A stretch of DNA of 64,000 nucleotides, from the NCBI RefSeq assembly GCF_002018875.1, contig NZ_MVOL01000012.1:62001-126000 (forward strand). The letters are read 5' to 3'. The stretch comes from Pseudomonas sp. MF4836 (GTDB lineage: Bacteria > Pseudomonadota > Gammaproteobacteria > Pseudomonadales > Pseudomonadaceae). The notes beneath the pieces are model-generated. The model was not told the origin of the DNA, ran no database searches, and saw nothing but the letters and a program-made list of their open reading frames with translations. The translations under genes and the position numbers were made by a program. Below, one piece after another: positions 51,027-60,072 of this stretch. Within the stretch, counting starts at the first letter, position 1. Each line of letters starts with the position of its first letter.

Positions 51027-53870
51027 TTAGAACCGGGCTTGCAGCCCCACCCGCAGGGTGCGTCCGGGCGCCGGCATGAAACTTTGCGCCAGCGGGTCCA
51101 GGTAATAGCGGTCGGTCAGGTTCTGCAGCGAGACATTGAGCTGGGCGTGCTCCTGCAACTTGTAGTTGAGGAACAGATCGAACAGCGCCACTTCGCGGTA
51201 GTTCAGCTGTGGCGTGGTGGCGCCGGTCTGCCACGGTTTGTCGGCGGTCACCGTGGGCCCCGAGGTGTAAGTGATGCGGGTGCCCAGGGTCAGGCTCTGG
51301 TCGAAGAAGCGCAGGCCGGTGGTCAGGTTGCCGGCGAAGCGCGGCGGGTTCTGGGTGTTGGTGTAGGAGCCCATGAAACTGCCCGGGGTGCAGTTCGGCG
51401 TGTCGCTGGTTTTCTGGTAGGGGTTAGCGGTGGCGCGCAGGGTGGCGGCGAAGGCCGCGTCGCAGGTTTCGGTCTTCAGGTAGTAGGTGGATGACAGGTC
51501 GGCAAATACCCGGCCGGCGTCGTAGCGGGTCTGCAGTTCCAGGCCACTGGTTTTATAGCTGTCGGTGTTGCTGAAGCGCATCAAGCCCCACAGGCCCGGG
51601 CTCGGGTCGTAGTAGCGGGTGATGTAGTTCTTGATGCTGTTGTTGAAGTAGGCCAGCTTGATCGCCGCCGAGTCGTCATCGAACAGCAAGCCTTTTTGCA
51701 GGGTGCTGGCACCGATCTCCCAGTTGCTCGAGCGCTCGGGTTTCAGGCCCTTGCCGGGGGTCGTCTGCTGCACGCCGTGACCGGTTTCGAACAACGAAGG
51801 CATGCGAATACCCTGGGTGTAGGAGGCATAGACGAAGGTGTCCGGCAGCACTTCGATGTTGATGCCGAAGGCCGGGGCAAAGGCGCCGCCGCTGTTGCTG
51901 TCCTTGCCGGAATAGTTATAACCGCTGACCACGCTGCCCACTTGAGCGTCGCCGACGTCGGTATCGGTCGCGCCGTATTGGTTATAGGGCGTGCCCTCGA
52001 ACGGGTAGTTGGTGTTGTTGAAGACGATCCCGTTGTTCAGGCGAGGGTCGGTGGCGTCGGTATACAGGCCGTTCTGGTCCGGGAACCACATCAGGTAGCC
52101 ATAGTCACCGGGCTTGTTGACCGTCACGTACTTGTGCTCGCGCACCTCCTTGCGCGCCGTCGCCTGGGCGACCTGATCCTTGCTGCGAAAATGGGTGTAT
52201 CGCCCGCCCCCCCACAGTGTCAGTTGGTCCAGTGGCTTGTATTCCAGCTTGCCGTTGAAGCTGAACTCCTGCCGGGAACCCTCGCGCAAGCTGCGGTTGG
52301 CGTTGATATCGTCCTGGGTGGTGAGCACGCCCTTCTGCGGGCGCAGCTCCTCCAGCTGGAACGAGCCGCCCAGGTCCAGTTTCAAGTCGCCGTAACCGGT
52401 CTCGAACCGCGAGGTGTTGGCCAGGCCACCGCCCGTGCGGCGGTTGGCCTGGCGGCTCCAGGCGCGGTCGGTGCGAAAAGCCTGGGAGGCCGGTGCCGAC
52501 CATGAGGTCAACTGGCTGGTTTGCGCGTCGGTCATCCACAGGTCGGCAGTCAGGTCCACCAACGGGTTGCCCGAGGGCAGGTAGTTGTAGCGTGCGGTGT
52601 AGGTGTCGATCTTGGTATGGCCCAGGGGGTACTGATAAATGCCGCCGGTGCCGAAGCGAAAAATATCCGAAGGCATGATCTCGCCGATGCGTCCGTCATA
52701 GCGGCGATAACCGAAATCGAAGGTGTGGTCGTCCGCCGGGCGGATCGTGGTCTTGAGCAGGAACGACTCGGTCTCGGCCGACGAGTTCAGCACCTCTTCG
52801 CCAGCGTTGTAGGTGGTGGCCACGCTGGTTTCTTCCTGGTCATAACGGTCAAAGGTGCGGTAGCGGTCCTGGCCCTTTTTGCCGGAGAAATAGTTGCCCT
52901 GCTTGCGGTGGGCATAGGCTGCCACCACGTCGAACCGTTCATGGGAATAGGCGAACGCGGCGCTGCCGGCCTGCGCCTCGGAGCCAAACAGGCCGCCCCG
53001 GCTCTGGTGCGGTTCCGAGTACAGGTCTTCGGTCCGGGAGTGCGGGTCACGGGAGGCCGGGGCCACGCCGTTGTTCCAGACGTCGCCCTTCAGACGCAGG
53101 CCGATGTTCTGGCCGTCCTTGAGGATGTCGCCGACACCCAGGGTGCGCATCTTCACCGTGCCGCCGATGGCGCTGGAGGTCAGGCTCGGGCCCTTGTCGA
53201 TGCTGATGTCGCTGATCATGTCCGGGTCGATGTAGCTGCGCTGCTGGGTGCCGGCATAACCGCGATACACATCCAGCGCCTGCTGCGAACCGTCCACCGT
53301 CACCGCCACCCGGCTCTGGCCCTGGATCCCGCGGATATTCACATCCAGGCCGCCGCCATTGCGGCTGTCGCCCACCTGGACCCCGGGCTGGCCCTTGAGC
53401 ACATCCCCCATCGAGACCACACCAAAGCGCTGCATGTCTTCGCCGGAGATGTACACCGACGAGCGCGGCGCCCGGTAGACCTCGGCCTGCTCGGGGTTTT
53501 CACCCTTGACCTGCTGCGTCGGCAGCACCACCGCGCCCTGCCCCTGGCCAACGCGCAAGGCATAGCCGCCATCGGCCTGGCGCTGATAGCTCAGGCCAGT
53601 CCCGCTCAACAGTTGGGTCAAGCCCGCCTCCGGGTTGAAATCCCCGTGCAGCCCGGGGCTGGTCTTGCCCGCCGTGAGCAGCGCGCTGCCGGCCATGCTG
53701 ATGCCGGCCTCGGCGCCAAACCGCGACAACACCTGATCCAGCGGGCCGGCCTCGATGCTGTAGTGCTGGCGCTCGGCAGCGGCGAACGCCGCCACGCTGT
53801 ACAGCGGCTGCACACTGAGGAAAAGCACGCCAAGGGTGTGAGTGCACAAGGCACGGGCGGGGAAAATCAT
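51027..53870 (-). CDS. TonB-dependent receptor/transducer, heme/hemophore type, trio 4
   Basis: The 947-residue receptor is larger than the siderophore receptors. It has a signal peptide (to about residue 31) and an STN domain (YSIEAGPLDQVLSRFGAEAG, LLSGTGLSYQRQ). The plug has YISGEDMQRFGVVSMGDVLKG and YIDPDMISDISIDKGPSLTSSAIGGTVKM, the form seen in HasR/HutA-type heme receptors. The segments QGIRMPSLFETG and GLKPERSSNWEIG stand where heme receptors have FRAP and NPNL boxes. The barrel ends in Phe. With the adjacent sigma/anti-sigma it resembles Has/Hxu heme signalling, but the ligand is inferred. Confidence 0.85.
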   Translation of the reverse strand: MIFPARALCTHTLGVLFLSVQPLYSVAAFAAAERQHYSIEAGPLDQVLSRFGAEAGISMAGSALLTAGKTSPGLHGDFNPEAGLTQLLSGTGLSYQRQADGGYALRVGQGQGAVVLPTQQVKGENPEQAEVYRAPRSSVYISGEDMQRFGVVSMGDVLKGQPGVQVGDSRNGGGLDVNIRGIQGQSRVAVTVDGSQQALDVYRGYAGTQQRSYIDPDMISDISIDKGPSLTSSAIGGTVKMRTLGVGDILKDGQNIGLRLKGDVWNNGVAPASRDPHSRTEDLYSEPHQSRGGLFGSEAQAGSAAFAYSHERFDVVAAYAHRKQGNYFSGKKGQDRYRTFDRYDQEETSVATTYNAGEEVLNSSAETESFLLKTTIRPADDHTFDFGYRRYDGRIGEIMPSDIFRFGTGGIYQYPLGHTKIDTYTARYNYLPSGNPLVDLTADLWMTDAQTSQLTSWSAPASQAFRTDRAWSRQANRRTGGGLANTSRFETGYGDLKLDLGGSFQLEELRPQKGVLTTQDDINANRSLREGSRQEFSFNGKLEYKPLDQLTLWGGGRYTHFRSKDQVAQATARKEVREHKYVTVNKPGDYGYLMWFPDQNGLYTDATDPRLNNGIVFNNTNYPFEGTPYNQYGATDTDVGDAQVGSVVSGYNYSGKDSNSGGAFAPAFGINIEVLPDTFVYASYTQGIRMPSLFETGHGVQQTTPGKGLKPERSSNWEIGASTLQKGLLFDDDSAAIKLAYFNNSIKNYITRYYDPSPGLWGLMRFSNTDSYKTSGLELQTRYDAGRVFADLSSTYYLKTETCDAAFAATLRATANPYQKTSDTPNCTPGSFMGSYTNTQNPPRFAGNLTTGLRFFDQSLTLGTRITYTSGPTVTADKPWQTGATTPQLNYREVALFDLFLNYKLQEHAQLNVSLQNLTDRYYLDPLAQSFMPAPGRTLRVGLQARF

Positions 53871-53967
53871 GCAGGGCTCCTAGGGGTCGAGACCCACCTG
53901 TTTCGGTGGGTAATACCTAAAGGCCAAAGCACATCTGAAAAACTATCGTCCCGACGAAAAAAAAGTT

Positions 53968-54933
53968 TCAGGCCGGCACCACCGTCACCCAATAACGGGT
54001 CCGGCGCTCGATACGCACCGGCAGCGCCAGGGCCACCAACGCCAGTGCGGCATCGGTGTCGTCCAGTTGAAAACTGCCGGTCACGCGCAAGGCCGCGACC
54101 TCGGCACGGCAACGCAAAATGCCTGGGCGGTAGCGCGACAGCTCCGCCAGCAACTGGTCCAGACGCATGCGCTCGGCAGGCAAGATGCCCCGCAGCCAGG
54201 CCTGGGCCAGGACCGTATCGACGGGGCTTGGCGCGGCGACGCCCCGGCCGTCGACCCGGGTTTGCCAACCAGCGTGCAGCGGCACCGGCGCCGAATGATG
54301 GCGCGCACTGACCTGCACCAACCCGCGCAGCACCCTGACCTGGGTGCCCTGCCGATCCTGGCGCAACAGCAGATGGGCGCCATGGCTGTAGAGCACCGCG
54401 TCCTCGCTCAGCAGTTGCAGCGAAGCCGACGCAGCCGGCATATCCAGGGCCATTTCGCCCTCGACCAACTGCACCCTGCGCTGCGTTGCGCTCAACTCCA
54501 GGTTCACCGCACTGGCAGTGTTCAGCCACAGCGCGCCACCGTCTGCCAGCGCCCAGCGTCGCCGCTCGCCGATACGGGTGCGGCAGGTCGCCAGCGCCGA
54601 CCGCACCAGGGTCGACTCCGCCCCCTGCCAGCCAACCCCGCCCAGCAGCCCCAGGGCCAGCAGGCACTTGAGCACTTGCCGCCGGCGCTGCGGATCGGCC
54701 CCGGCCGCCTCCAGTGCCCGGCGCGCCGTGGCATCGCCCAGCAGATTCGCCCCCGGCTGCAACAGCAGCGGCAAACTGCTGACCCGCTGCCAGGCGTATT
54801 CATGTTCGGCATTCGCCTGCCGCCACTGCTCCAGTGCCTGTTGATCGGCAGTGCCCATCAGTCCGGACTGCATGCGCACCATCCAATCGATGGCGCAATC
54901 GCGCACCCGGGGATCAACCACCGCCTCACTCAT
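53968..54933 (-). CDS. FecR-type anti-sigma regulator, trio 4
   Basis: The 321-residue protein has a DUF4880 domain (CAIDWMVRMQSGLMGTADQQALEQWRQ), an Arg-rich stretch (RRRQVLKCLLALGLLGGVGW, residues about 83-102) leading into one membrane helix, and the periplasmic FecR domain (WALADGGALWLNTASAV, LQLLSEDAVLYSHGAHL). It would gate sigma 4 in response to receptor 4. Its start overlaps the sigma stop by four bases. A TGAAAC motif begins at its stop codon (complement 53965-53970), before the receptor. Confidence 0.92.
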   Translation of the reverse strand: MSEAVVDPRVRDCAIDWMVRMQSGLMGTADQQALEQWRQANAEHEYAWQRVSSLPLLLQPGANLLGDATARRALEAAGADPQRRRQVLKCLLALGLLGGVGWQGAESTLVRSALATCRTRIGERRRWALADGGALWLNTASAVNLELSATQRRVQLVEGEMALDMPAASASLQLLSEDAVLYSHGAHLLLRQDRQGTQVRVLRGLVQVSARHHSAPVPLHAGWQTRVDGRGVAAPSPVDTVLAQAWLRGILPAERMRLDQLLAELSRYRPGILRCRAEVAALRVTGSFQLDDTDAALALVALALPVRIERRTRYWVTVVPA

Positions 54934-55436
54934 TCGAAACGGCTCGCATAACAGACACTGAACGCCTTGCCCATGGCCCGCTGCACCTGCGCGACGGTCA
55001 GGCTCAACTGCACGGCGATCTGCGGGTAGGTCAAACCGTCGAGCTGGGACAAAAAGAAAATCTGCCGCACCCGCATTGACAATCCCACCAGCAACGAATC
55101 GAGCTGCAACAGGGTCTCGATCATCAAATGCCGCTCTTCCGGCGACGGCTCGTACGCCTCCGGCCGTGCCGCCAACGCCTCCAGATACGCCTTCTCGATG
55201 GCCTGGCGTCGCCAGCGATTGATCAGCAAGCCATTGGCAATGGTCGCCAGGAACGCCATGGGCTGGCGCAATTCACGCACATCCTCCTGGGAGCGCAACA
55301 CGCGGATAAAGGTGTCGTGAGCCAAATCCTCGGCATCGGCACTGTGCCCCAACCGCCGATGCAACCACCCCCGCAGCCAGCCGTGATGGTTCACATACAA
55401 CTGGGCGACGGGGGAGAAAAGGCTGTTGTCGTGCAT
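54930..55436 (-). CDS. FecI-type ECF sigma factor, trio 4
   Basis: The 168-residue sigma factor has region 2 (ADAEDLAHDTFIRVLRSQED, PMAFLATIANGLLINRWRRQ) and region 4 (SMRVRQIFFLSQLDGLTYPQIAVQLSLT). The ATG at 55434-55436 lies just downstream of a Fur box. Its stop overlaps the fecR start. It should direct the heme-type receptor gene transcribed next on the same strand. Confidence 0.92.
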   Translation of the reverse strand: MHDNSLFSPVAQLYVNHHGWLRGWLHRRLGHSADAEDLAHDTFIRVLRSQEDVRELRQPMAFLATIANGLLINRWRRQAIEKAYLEALAARPEAYEPSPEERHLMIETLLQLDSLLVGLSMRVRQIFFLSQLDGLTYPQIAVQLSLTVAQVQRAMGKAFSVCYASRFE

Positions 55437-55446
55437 GGGAGATTCG

Positions 55447-55470
55447 CATTAATGATAATGCTTCTCATTT
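55447..55470. promoter_or_regulatory. Fur box before sigma gene 4
   Basis: ATTAATGATAATGCTTCTCATTTT (55447-55470, plus strand) contains AATGATAAT and TTCTCATT, matching the Fur consensus. It lies 11 bases before the sigma start on the minus strand. Nothing further was recognised between 55471 and the aldehyde dehydrogenase gene at 55736. Confidence 0.72.
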
Positions 55471-55735
55471 TATGGTTTGCGGGTGGGGATTGTATAGAGC
55501 GCTGAAACAAAGCCCTGCCCGCCGTTGAAAAGGTGCCGCTCACTGCCGTCACCCTCGGCTCGGAGCTCAAGGCTCGCGGGGGCTGATGATGGGCGGGAAA
55601 TGCCGCCACCATTGCCTGCCTCACGCTTAGTCATTTTCGTGACCACGTCGAACCGGCAATGATCCGATCCACTCATCATCAACACGGCAATCCCGGCTGA
55701 TCTAACTGTCGCCCCGCAGCGCCCCTCTGAAACCG

Positions 55736-57154
55736 TCAATAGCCAAACAGCGACTTGTTCTCCAGGTACTCGTCAAACCCCAACTCCCCCCACTCACGCC
55801 CGTTACCCGACTGCTTATAGCCGCCAAACGGCGCGGCCTGGTCGGCGCGGGCGCCATTGAGATGGACCATGCCGGTGCGCAATTGCCGCGCAACCCCGCG
55901 GCTGCGTTCGAGGCTGGTCGAGGTGACGTAGCCTGACAAGCCATAAGGACTGTCGTTGGCGATGGCTATTGCCTCGGCTTCACTGTCGTACGGCATGATC
56001 GCCAGGACCGGGCCGAAGATTTCTTCCCGTGCCACCAGCATGTCCGGGGTGACGTCGGCAAATACCGTCGGTTGCACGTAGTAGCCACGCTCCACCCCTT
56101 GTGGTCGTCCCAGCCCTCCGGCGATCAAGCGCGAACCCTCGGCGATGGCCTGGGCGATCATGGCCTGTACCCGTTCGAATTGCAGGGCATTGGCCACGGG
56201 ACCGATGGCGGAGGTCGGGTGACTGTCGTCGAAGCACACCTGGGCCAGCACTTCCTGGACGATATCAATCACCGCCGGTTGCTGCGCGCGCGGTACCAGC
56301 AGGCGTGTTGGCGCATTGCACGACTGGCCGCTGTTGCGGATACAGGCCTGTACCCCGTGGCGCACCGCGCTAGGCAGGTAGGCGTCGTCGAGCAGGATAT
56401 TTGCCGATTTGCCGCCCAGTTCCTGGGACACACGCTTCACTGTATCGGCCGCCGCCTTGGCCACGGCGATGCCGGCGCGGGTCGAGCCGGTAAACGACAC
56501 CATATCCACCTCGGCATGGCTGGCCAGCGCAGCGCCAACCCCCGGCCCATTGCCGTGGACCAGGTTGAACACCCCTTTCGGCACCCCGGCCTCATGCAGG
56601 ATTTGCGCGACGATATGCGCTGACAACGGCGCACACTCACTGGGCTTGAGTACCACGGTGCAGCCCACTGCCAGGGCGGGTGCGAGCTTGCAGGTGAGTT
56701 GATTGAGGGGCCAGTTCCAGGGGGTGATCAGGGCGCACACGCCGATAGGCTCACGCACCACCAGGGTCTGGCCCAGGCGCCGTTCGAAGCGGTACTCGCG
56801 CAGCACTTCCAACGCCTGCGCCAGATGGCCCAGGCCTGCCGGGACATGAGCGCTTCGGGCCAGGGACAGCGGCGCGCCCATCTCCAGATGAACCGCCTCG
56901 ATCAACGCCTCGCTGTGGCGTTTGTAGGCTTCGATGATGCGCTGCAGCAAGTCGATACGTGCCTCGAGCGAACTCGCGGCGAACGCCGGAAAAGCCCGCC
57001 GGGCCGCTCCGAGCGCACGGTCTACATCGTGCGCGTCGCCCAGGATGATGCGCGCAACCCTTTGCTCGGTGGACGGATTGATCACCGTCTCGACGGTTTC
57101 GCCGTGGGGTTTGACCCAGGCGCCGTCAATGTAGAACTCAAACAAATCGGACAT
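55736..57154 (-). CDS. NAD(P)-dependent aldehyde dehydrogenase, semialdehyde type
   Basis: The 472-residue aldehyde dehydrogenase has the catalytic Glu245 in ELGGKS and Cys279 in NSGQSCN, plus the NAD-binding FTGSTRAG. It oxidises an aldehyde to the acid. In the context of an omega-aminotransferase 14 bases upstream and a serine hydrolase, the likely substrate is a dicarboxylic semialdehyde such as succinic, glutaric or adipic, in the role of NylE. The ATG at 57152-57154 is used. It is the last gene of the minus-strand cluster. Substrate specificity is inferred. Confidence 0.9.
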   Translation of the reverse strand: MSDLFEFYIDGAWVKPHGETVETVINPSTEQRVARIILGDAHDVDRALGAARRAFPAFAASSLEARIDLLQRIIEAYKRHSEALIEAVHLEMGAPLSLARSAHVPAGLGHLAQALEVLREYRFERRLGQTLVVREPIGVCALITPWNWPLNQLTCKLAPALAVGCTVVLKPSECAPLSAHIVAQILHEAGVPKGVFNLVHGNGPGVGAALASHAEVDMVSFTGSTRAGIAVAKAAADTVKRVSQELGGKSANILLDDAYLPSAVRHGVQACIRNSGQSCNAPTRLLVPRAQQPAVIDIVQEVLAQVCFDDSHPTSAIGPVANALQFERVQAMIAQAIAEGSRLIAGGLGRPQGVERGYYVQPTVFADVTPDMLVAREEIFGPVLAIMPYDSEAEAIAIANDSPYGLSGYVTSTSLERSRGVARQLRTGMVHLNGARADQAAPFGGYKQSGNGREWGELGFDEYLENKSLFGY

Positions 57155-57168
57155 ACCCTCGACTCCCT

Positions 57169-58494
57169 TCAGGCCACCTGATTCAAGGCAGCCGCCAAGG
57201 TGTCGAACACCTGGGCGATCTCCTGCTGGCTGATCACCAACGGCGGTGAAATCACGATGGTGTCGCCCGAACCGCGCACCAGTACGCCGTGCTCAAAGCA
57301 CCACTGCGCAACGTCACTGCCACGCGCGCCGGCGGCACCGGAGCGCGGCTCGAGTTCGACGGCGCACAGCAAACCGATGGTGCGTACGTCCAGCACCGGC
57401 CCCACACCCCGCAGCGCCAGCGCGGCCGACTGCCAGAGCCCGCTGACCGCGTTGACGTGTTGATTAATGCCCAGTTCGCGATGCACCTCGATGGTCGCCA
57501 ACCCGGCCGCACACGCCAGCGGATGCGCCGAATAGGTATAGCCGTGCATCAGCTCGATGACGTTCGCCGGCCCAGCCATGAACGCTTCGTATACCGCACC
57601 GCTGACCAGCACGCCGCCCATGGGCACGGCGCCGTTGGTCAGGCCTTTGGCGGTGGTGATCAGGTCTGGTGTTACGCCGAATGCCTGGGCGGCGAAGCTT
57701 TCGCCGACGCGGCCAAAACCGGTGATCACTTCGTCGAAAATCAGCAGCACGCCGTGCCGGCTGCAGATCTCGCGCAAGCGTTGCAGATAACCCTGGGGCG
57801 GCGGGTAGACCCCGCCGGAGCCGGTCACCGGCTCGACGATGACCGCCGCAACAGTGCTCGGATCCTGAATGTCCAACAGTTGGGTCAGCGCGTCGGCGTA
57901 ATGGACGCCCTGCTGCGGTTGCCCCGCGCTGAAACGCATACTCGCGTCGTAAGGCAGCGGCAGGTGTGACACCTCGCCCAGCAACGGACCGAAGTCACGC
58001 TTCTGCCGGCCGATACCCGACACCGACAGCCCGCCGAAACCCATGCCGTGATAGCCCTTGGCACGCCCGATAAACTTGGTACGGCGGCTGTCGCCGCGGG
58101 CCTGGTGATAGGCCCGGGCAATCTTCAACGCGGTGTCGACAGCCTCGGAACCTGAGTTGGTAAAAAACACCTGTTGCATGCCGGCCGGGCTGATGTCGAT
58201 CAGGCGCTCGGCCATCTCCAGGGCGTGGGGGTGACTCATCTTGAATGACGAAACAAAGTCCAGGCGCCCCGCCGCCTCGCGAATGGCCTCGACGATTTTC
58301 GGCTGACCATGTCCGGCATTGACGCACCAGAGCCCGGCCATTGCATCGAGTACACGACGCCCATCGGTGGTGGTGTAGTACATGCCGTCAGCACTGGCGA
58401 ACATCATCGGTTGCTGCTGAAACTGGCGCATCGGGGTAAACGGTGCCCAGAACGCGCCACACTCGGCACCTGTCGGGTTGGAAATATCGTTCAT
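57169..58494 (-). CDS. Class III omega-amino acid:pyruvate aminotransferase
   Basis: The 441-residue PLP enzyme has Asp254 in FDEVITGFGR and the cofactor Lys283 in TTAKGLTNG. The N-terminal FWAPFTPMRQF is typical of beta-alanine/omega-amino acid:pyruvate transaminases. It transfers the terminal amino group of an omega-amino acid to pyruvate or 2-oxoglutarate, giving a semialdehyde. The stop lies 14 bases before the dehydrogenase start, and the start overlaps the hydrolase gene by four bases. It would act as NylD if the substrate is 6-aminohexanoate. Confidence 0.92.
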   Translation of the reverse strand: MNDISNPTGAECGAFWAPFTPMRQFQQQPMMFASADGMYYTTTDGRRVLDAMAGLWCVNAGHGQPKIVEAIREAAGRLDFVSSFKMSHPHALEMAERLIDISPAGMQQVFFTNSGSEAVDTALKIARAYHQARGDSRRTKFIGRAKGYHGMGFGGLSVSGIGRQKRDFGPLLGEVSHLPLPYDASMRFSAGQPQQGVHYADALTQLLDIQDPSTVAAVIVEPVTGSGGVYPPPQGYLQRLREICSRHGVLLIFDEVITGFGRVGESFAAQAFGVTPDLITTAKGLTNGAVPMGGVLVSGAVYEAFMAGPANVIELMHGYTYSAHPLACAAGLATIEVHRELGINQHVNAVSGLWQSAALALRGVGPVLDVRTIGLLCAVELEPRSGAAGARGSDVAQWCFEHGVLVRGSGDTIVISPPLVISQQEIAQVFDTLAAALNQVA

Positions 58495-60005
58495 AGCGAC
58501 TCCTGCAAAGCGGTTCTTGGATGGCCGGTCAGCGTCGGGCGCTGCAACGGGCCTGCGTTAACGTTGACGCTGCGGTCCACGTACAACATGCCGCGCTCGA
58601 TACGGCAGCTGACACGGTCACAAAACGCCATCTCGACAAACTGCCAGGTCATGCTCAATGCCCCGTCGTCGGTCCAGCGCGCCTGCGCCACCACCGGGGT
58701 GAGCTCGGGCTGGTATTGGTGATGCAGATAATGACCGGTCATGCTGGTCCGGCTTTCGATGCCGTCGGCCAGCCCGGCACGAATGCAGTGGGTGCCACGG
58801 GGGTCGGTGAGGTAGAAGTCGCAATGGTCAGGGCCCAGCACCAAGCGTATTTCGCTGACGTGATCGGCGTTGGCCTCCATCACAAATGTGCCGTTGAACT
58901 CGGCGTGACGCGGCGAAGTCGACGCCCCTGAAAGGGACGGCCGCCGCTGGCTTGCCAACAACGCCGCCAATTCGGCATCCGCCGCGCCGTCGGCGGGCAC
59001 GTCCAGCGCCGGCAACAGGTGTTCCCAGAGCAGGCTGTGCAAGCGCCGCTCGCCCAAGGGCAGCCCGGCGGTAAACGCAATCACCGCGTTATGGCGGGGC
59101 AAGACGATGCACTGCTGGCCAAATACCCCGGAGGCGTAGTAGCCACCGTGCAGGGTCATCCACCACTGGTAGCCGTAGCCTTCACGGCGCGTGACGCCTG
59201 CATCGCTCGAGTCGCGGCCCTGGTAGCGCTTGCCGTCGAAGGCCCCCATCCATACATCATCGACATGCCCGCGGGTGGCTTCGGCCACCCACTCCCGGGA
59301 CAGTAACTGCTGCCCTTCCCAGTGGCCTTGTTGCAAGTGCAGAACACCGAACTTGAGCAAGTCCTCGGTGCTGCAACTCAGGCCATTGCCGCCCGTGTTG
59401 AAGCCGCCAGGTGCCAGGTCCCATTCGATGGTCCCCATGGCCATGGGTTGGAAAATACGTGCGTTGCACAACTCAAAGGCTGTCTGGCCGCTGACCACGC
59501 TGACAATCGCCGAGAGCATGAAACTCGAGGCACTGCTGTAGATAAACTGCTGCCCCGGCGGGTCTTCAACCGGTTCATCGAGGAACAGCTTGACCCAGCT
59601 TTCACTGCGCCCACGCCAGGCCCCGCCGGAAATGCCCTGGCGATGGCCGGTGCGCATGGTCAGCAAATCGCGCACGGTCATGGCTGCCAGATTGGCGCTG
59701 ATCGGTGACGGGCAATCTGCGGCAAAAAAATCCACCACCTTGGCCTCCAGCGACAGCACGCCGTCATCCACCAACAGCCCGATGGCCATGGATACCCAGC
59801 TCTTGGTGACCGAATGCTGAACATGCAAGCGTTCGGCGCGATACGGCGCCCAAAACGCTTCGGCCACCACCGCACCGTCGCGGTACAGCATGAAACTGTG
59901 CAGCTCCAGGCCCGCAGCGTTCACCGCCTCAATGAAATCACTCACGCCACGCGCCGATACGCGCTGGTGGCTGGGCAGTGCCCGCCGCAACGGCAAACTC
60001 GTCAT
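58491..60005 (-). CDS. Beta-lactamase-fold serine hydrolase, 6-aminohexanoate-dimer hydrolase-like
   Basis: The 504-residue protein has the class C beta-lactamase/penicillin-binding fold. The nucleophile is in SVTK (Ser65-Lys68) and the second motif is Tyr156-Ser157-Ser158 in IYSSASS. The block HSVTKSWVSMAIGLLVDDGVLSL resembles NylB/EstB hydrolases. NylB splits linear 6-aminohexanoate oligomers; relatives cleave esters or D-peptides. The roughly 110-residue C-terminal beta domain (about 365-490) is an extension beyond NylB. No signal peptide is seen, so substrate must be imported, which agrees with the ABC genes upstream. Confidence 0.8.
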   Translation of the reverse strand: MTSLPLRRALPSHQRVSARGVSDFIEAVNAAGLELHSFMLYRDGAVVAEAFWAPYRAERLHVQHSVTKSWVSMAIGLLVDDGVLSLEAKVVDFFAADCPSPISANLAAMTVRDLLTMRTGHRQGISGGAWRGRSESWVKLFLDEPVEDPPGQQFIYSSASSFMLSAIVSVVSGQTAFELCNARIFQPMAMGTIEWDLAPGGFNTGGNGLSCSTEDLLKFGVLHLQQGHWEGQQLLSREWVAEATRGHVDDVWMGAFDGKRYQGRDSSDAGVTRREGYGYQWWMTLHGGYYASGVFGQQCIVLPRHNAVIAFTAGLPLGERRLHSLLWEHLLPALDVPADGAADAELAALLASQRRPSLSGASTSPRHAEFNGTFVMEANADHVSEIRLVLGPDHCDFYLTDPRGTHCIRAGLADGIESRTSMTGHYLHHQYQPELTPVVAQARWTDDGALSMTWQFVEMAFCDRVSCRIERGMLYVDRSVNVNAGPLQRPTLTGHPRTALQESL

Positions 60006-60072
60006 CTGATCTATCCCCTCATTTCCACTGCCTTGGCGGGCAACAGGCTGACCCGGCTGCCCGCCGTTACTG

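Noticed and set aside
52521..54311. 596-codon plus-strand frame opposite receptor 4
   Set aside because: It is a shadow of the receptor and FecR genes, with low-complexity His/Gln/Ala composition.
55470..55739. 89-codon minus-strand frame between ALDH and sigma 4
   Set aside because: It overlaps the ALDH end, has no ribosome binding site and shows no resemblance to known proteins.
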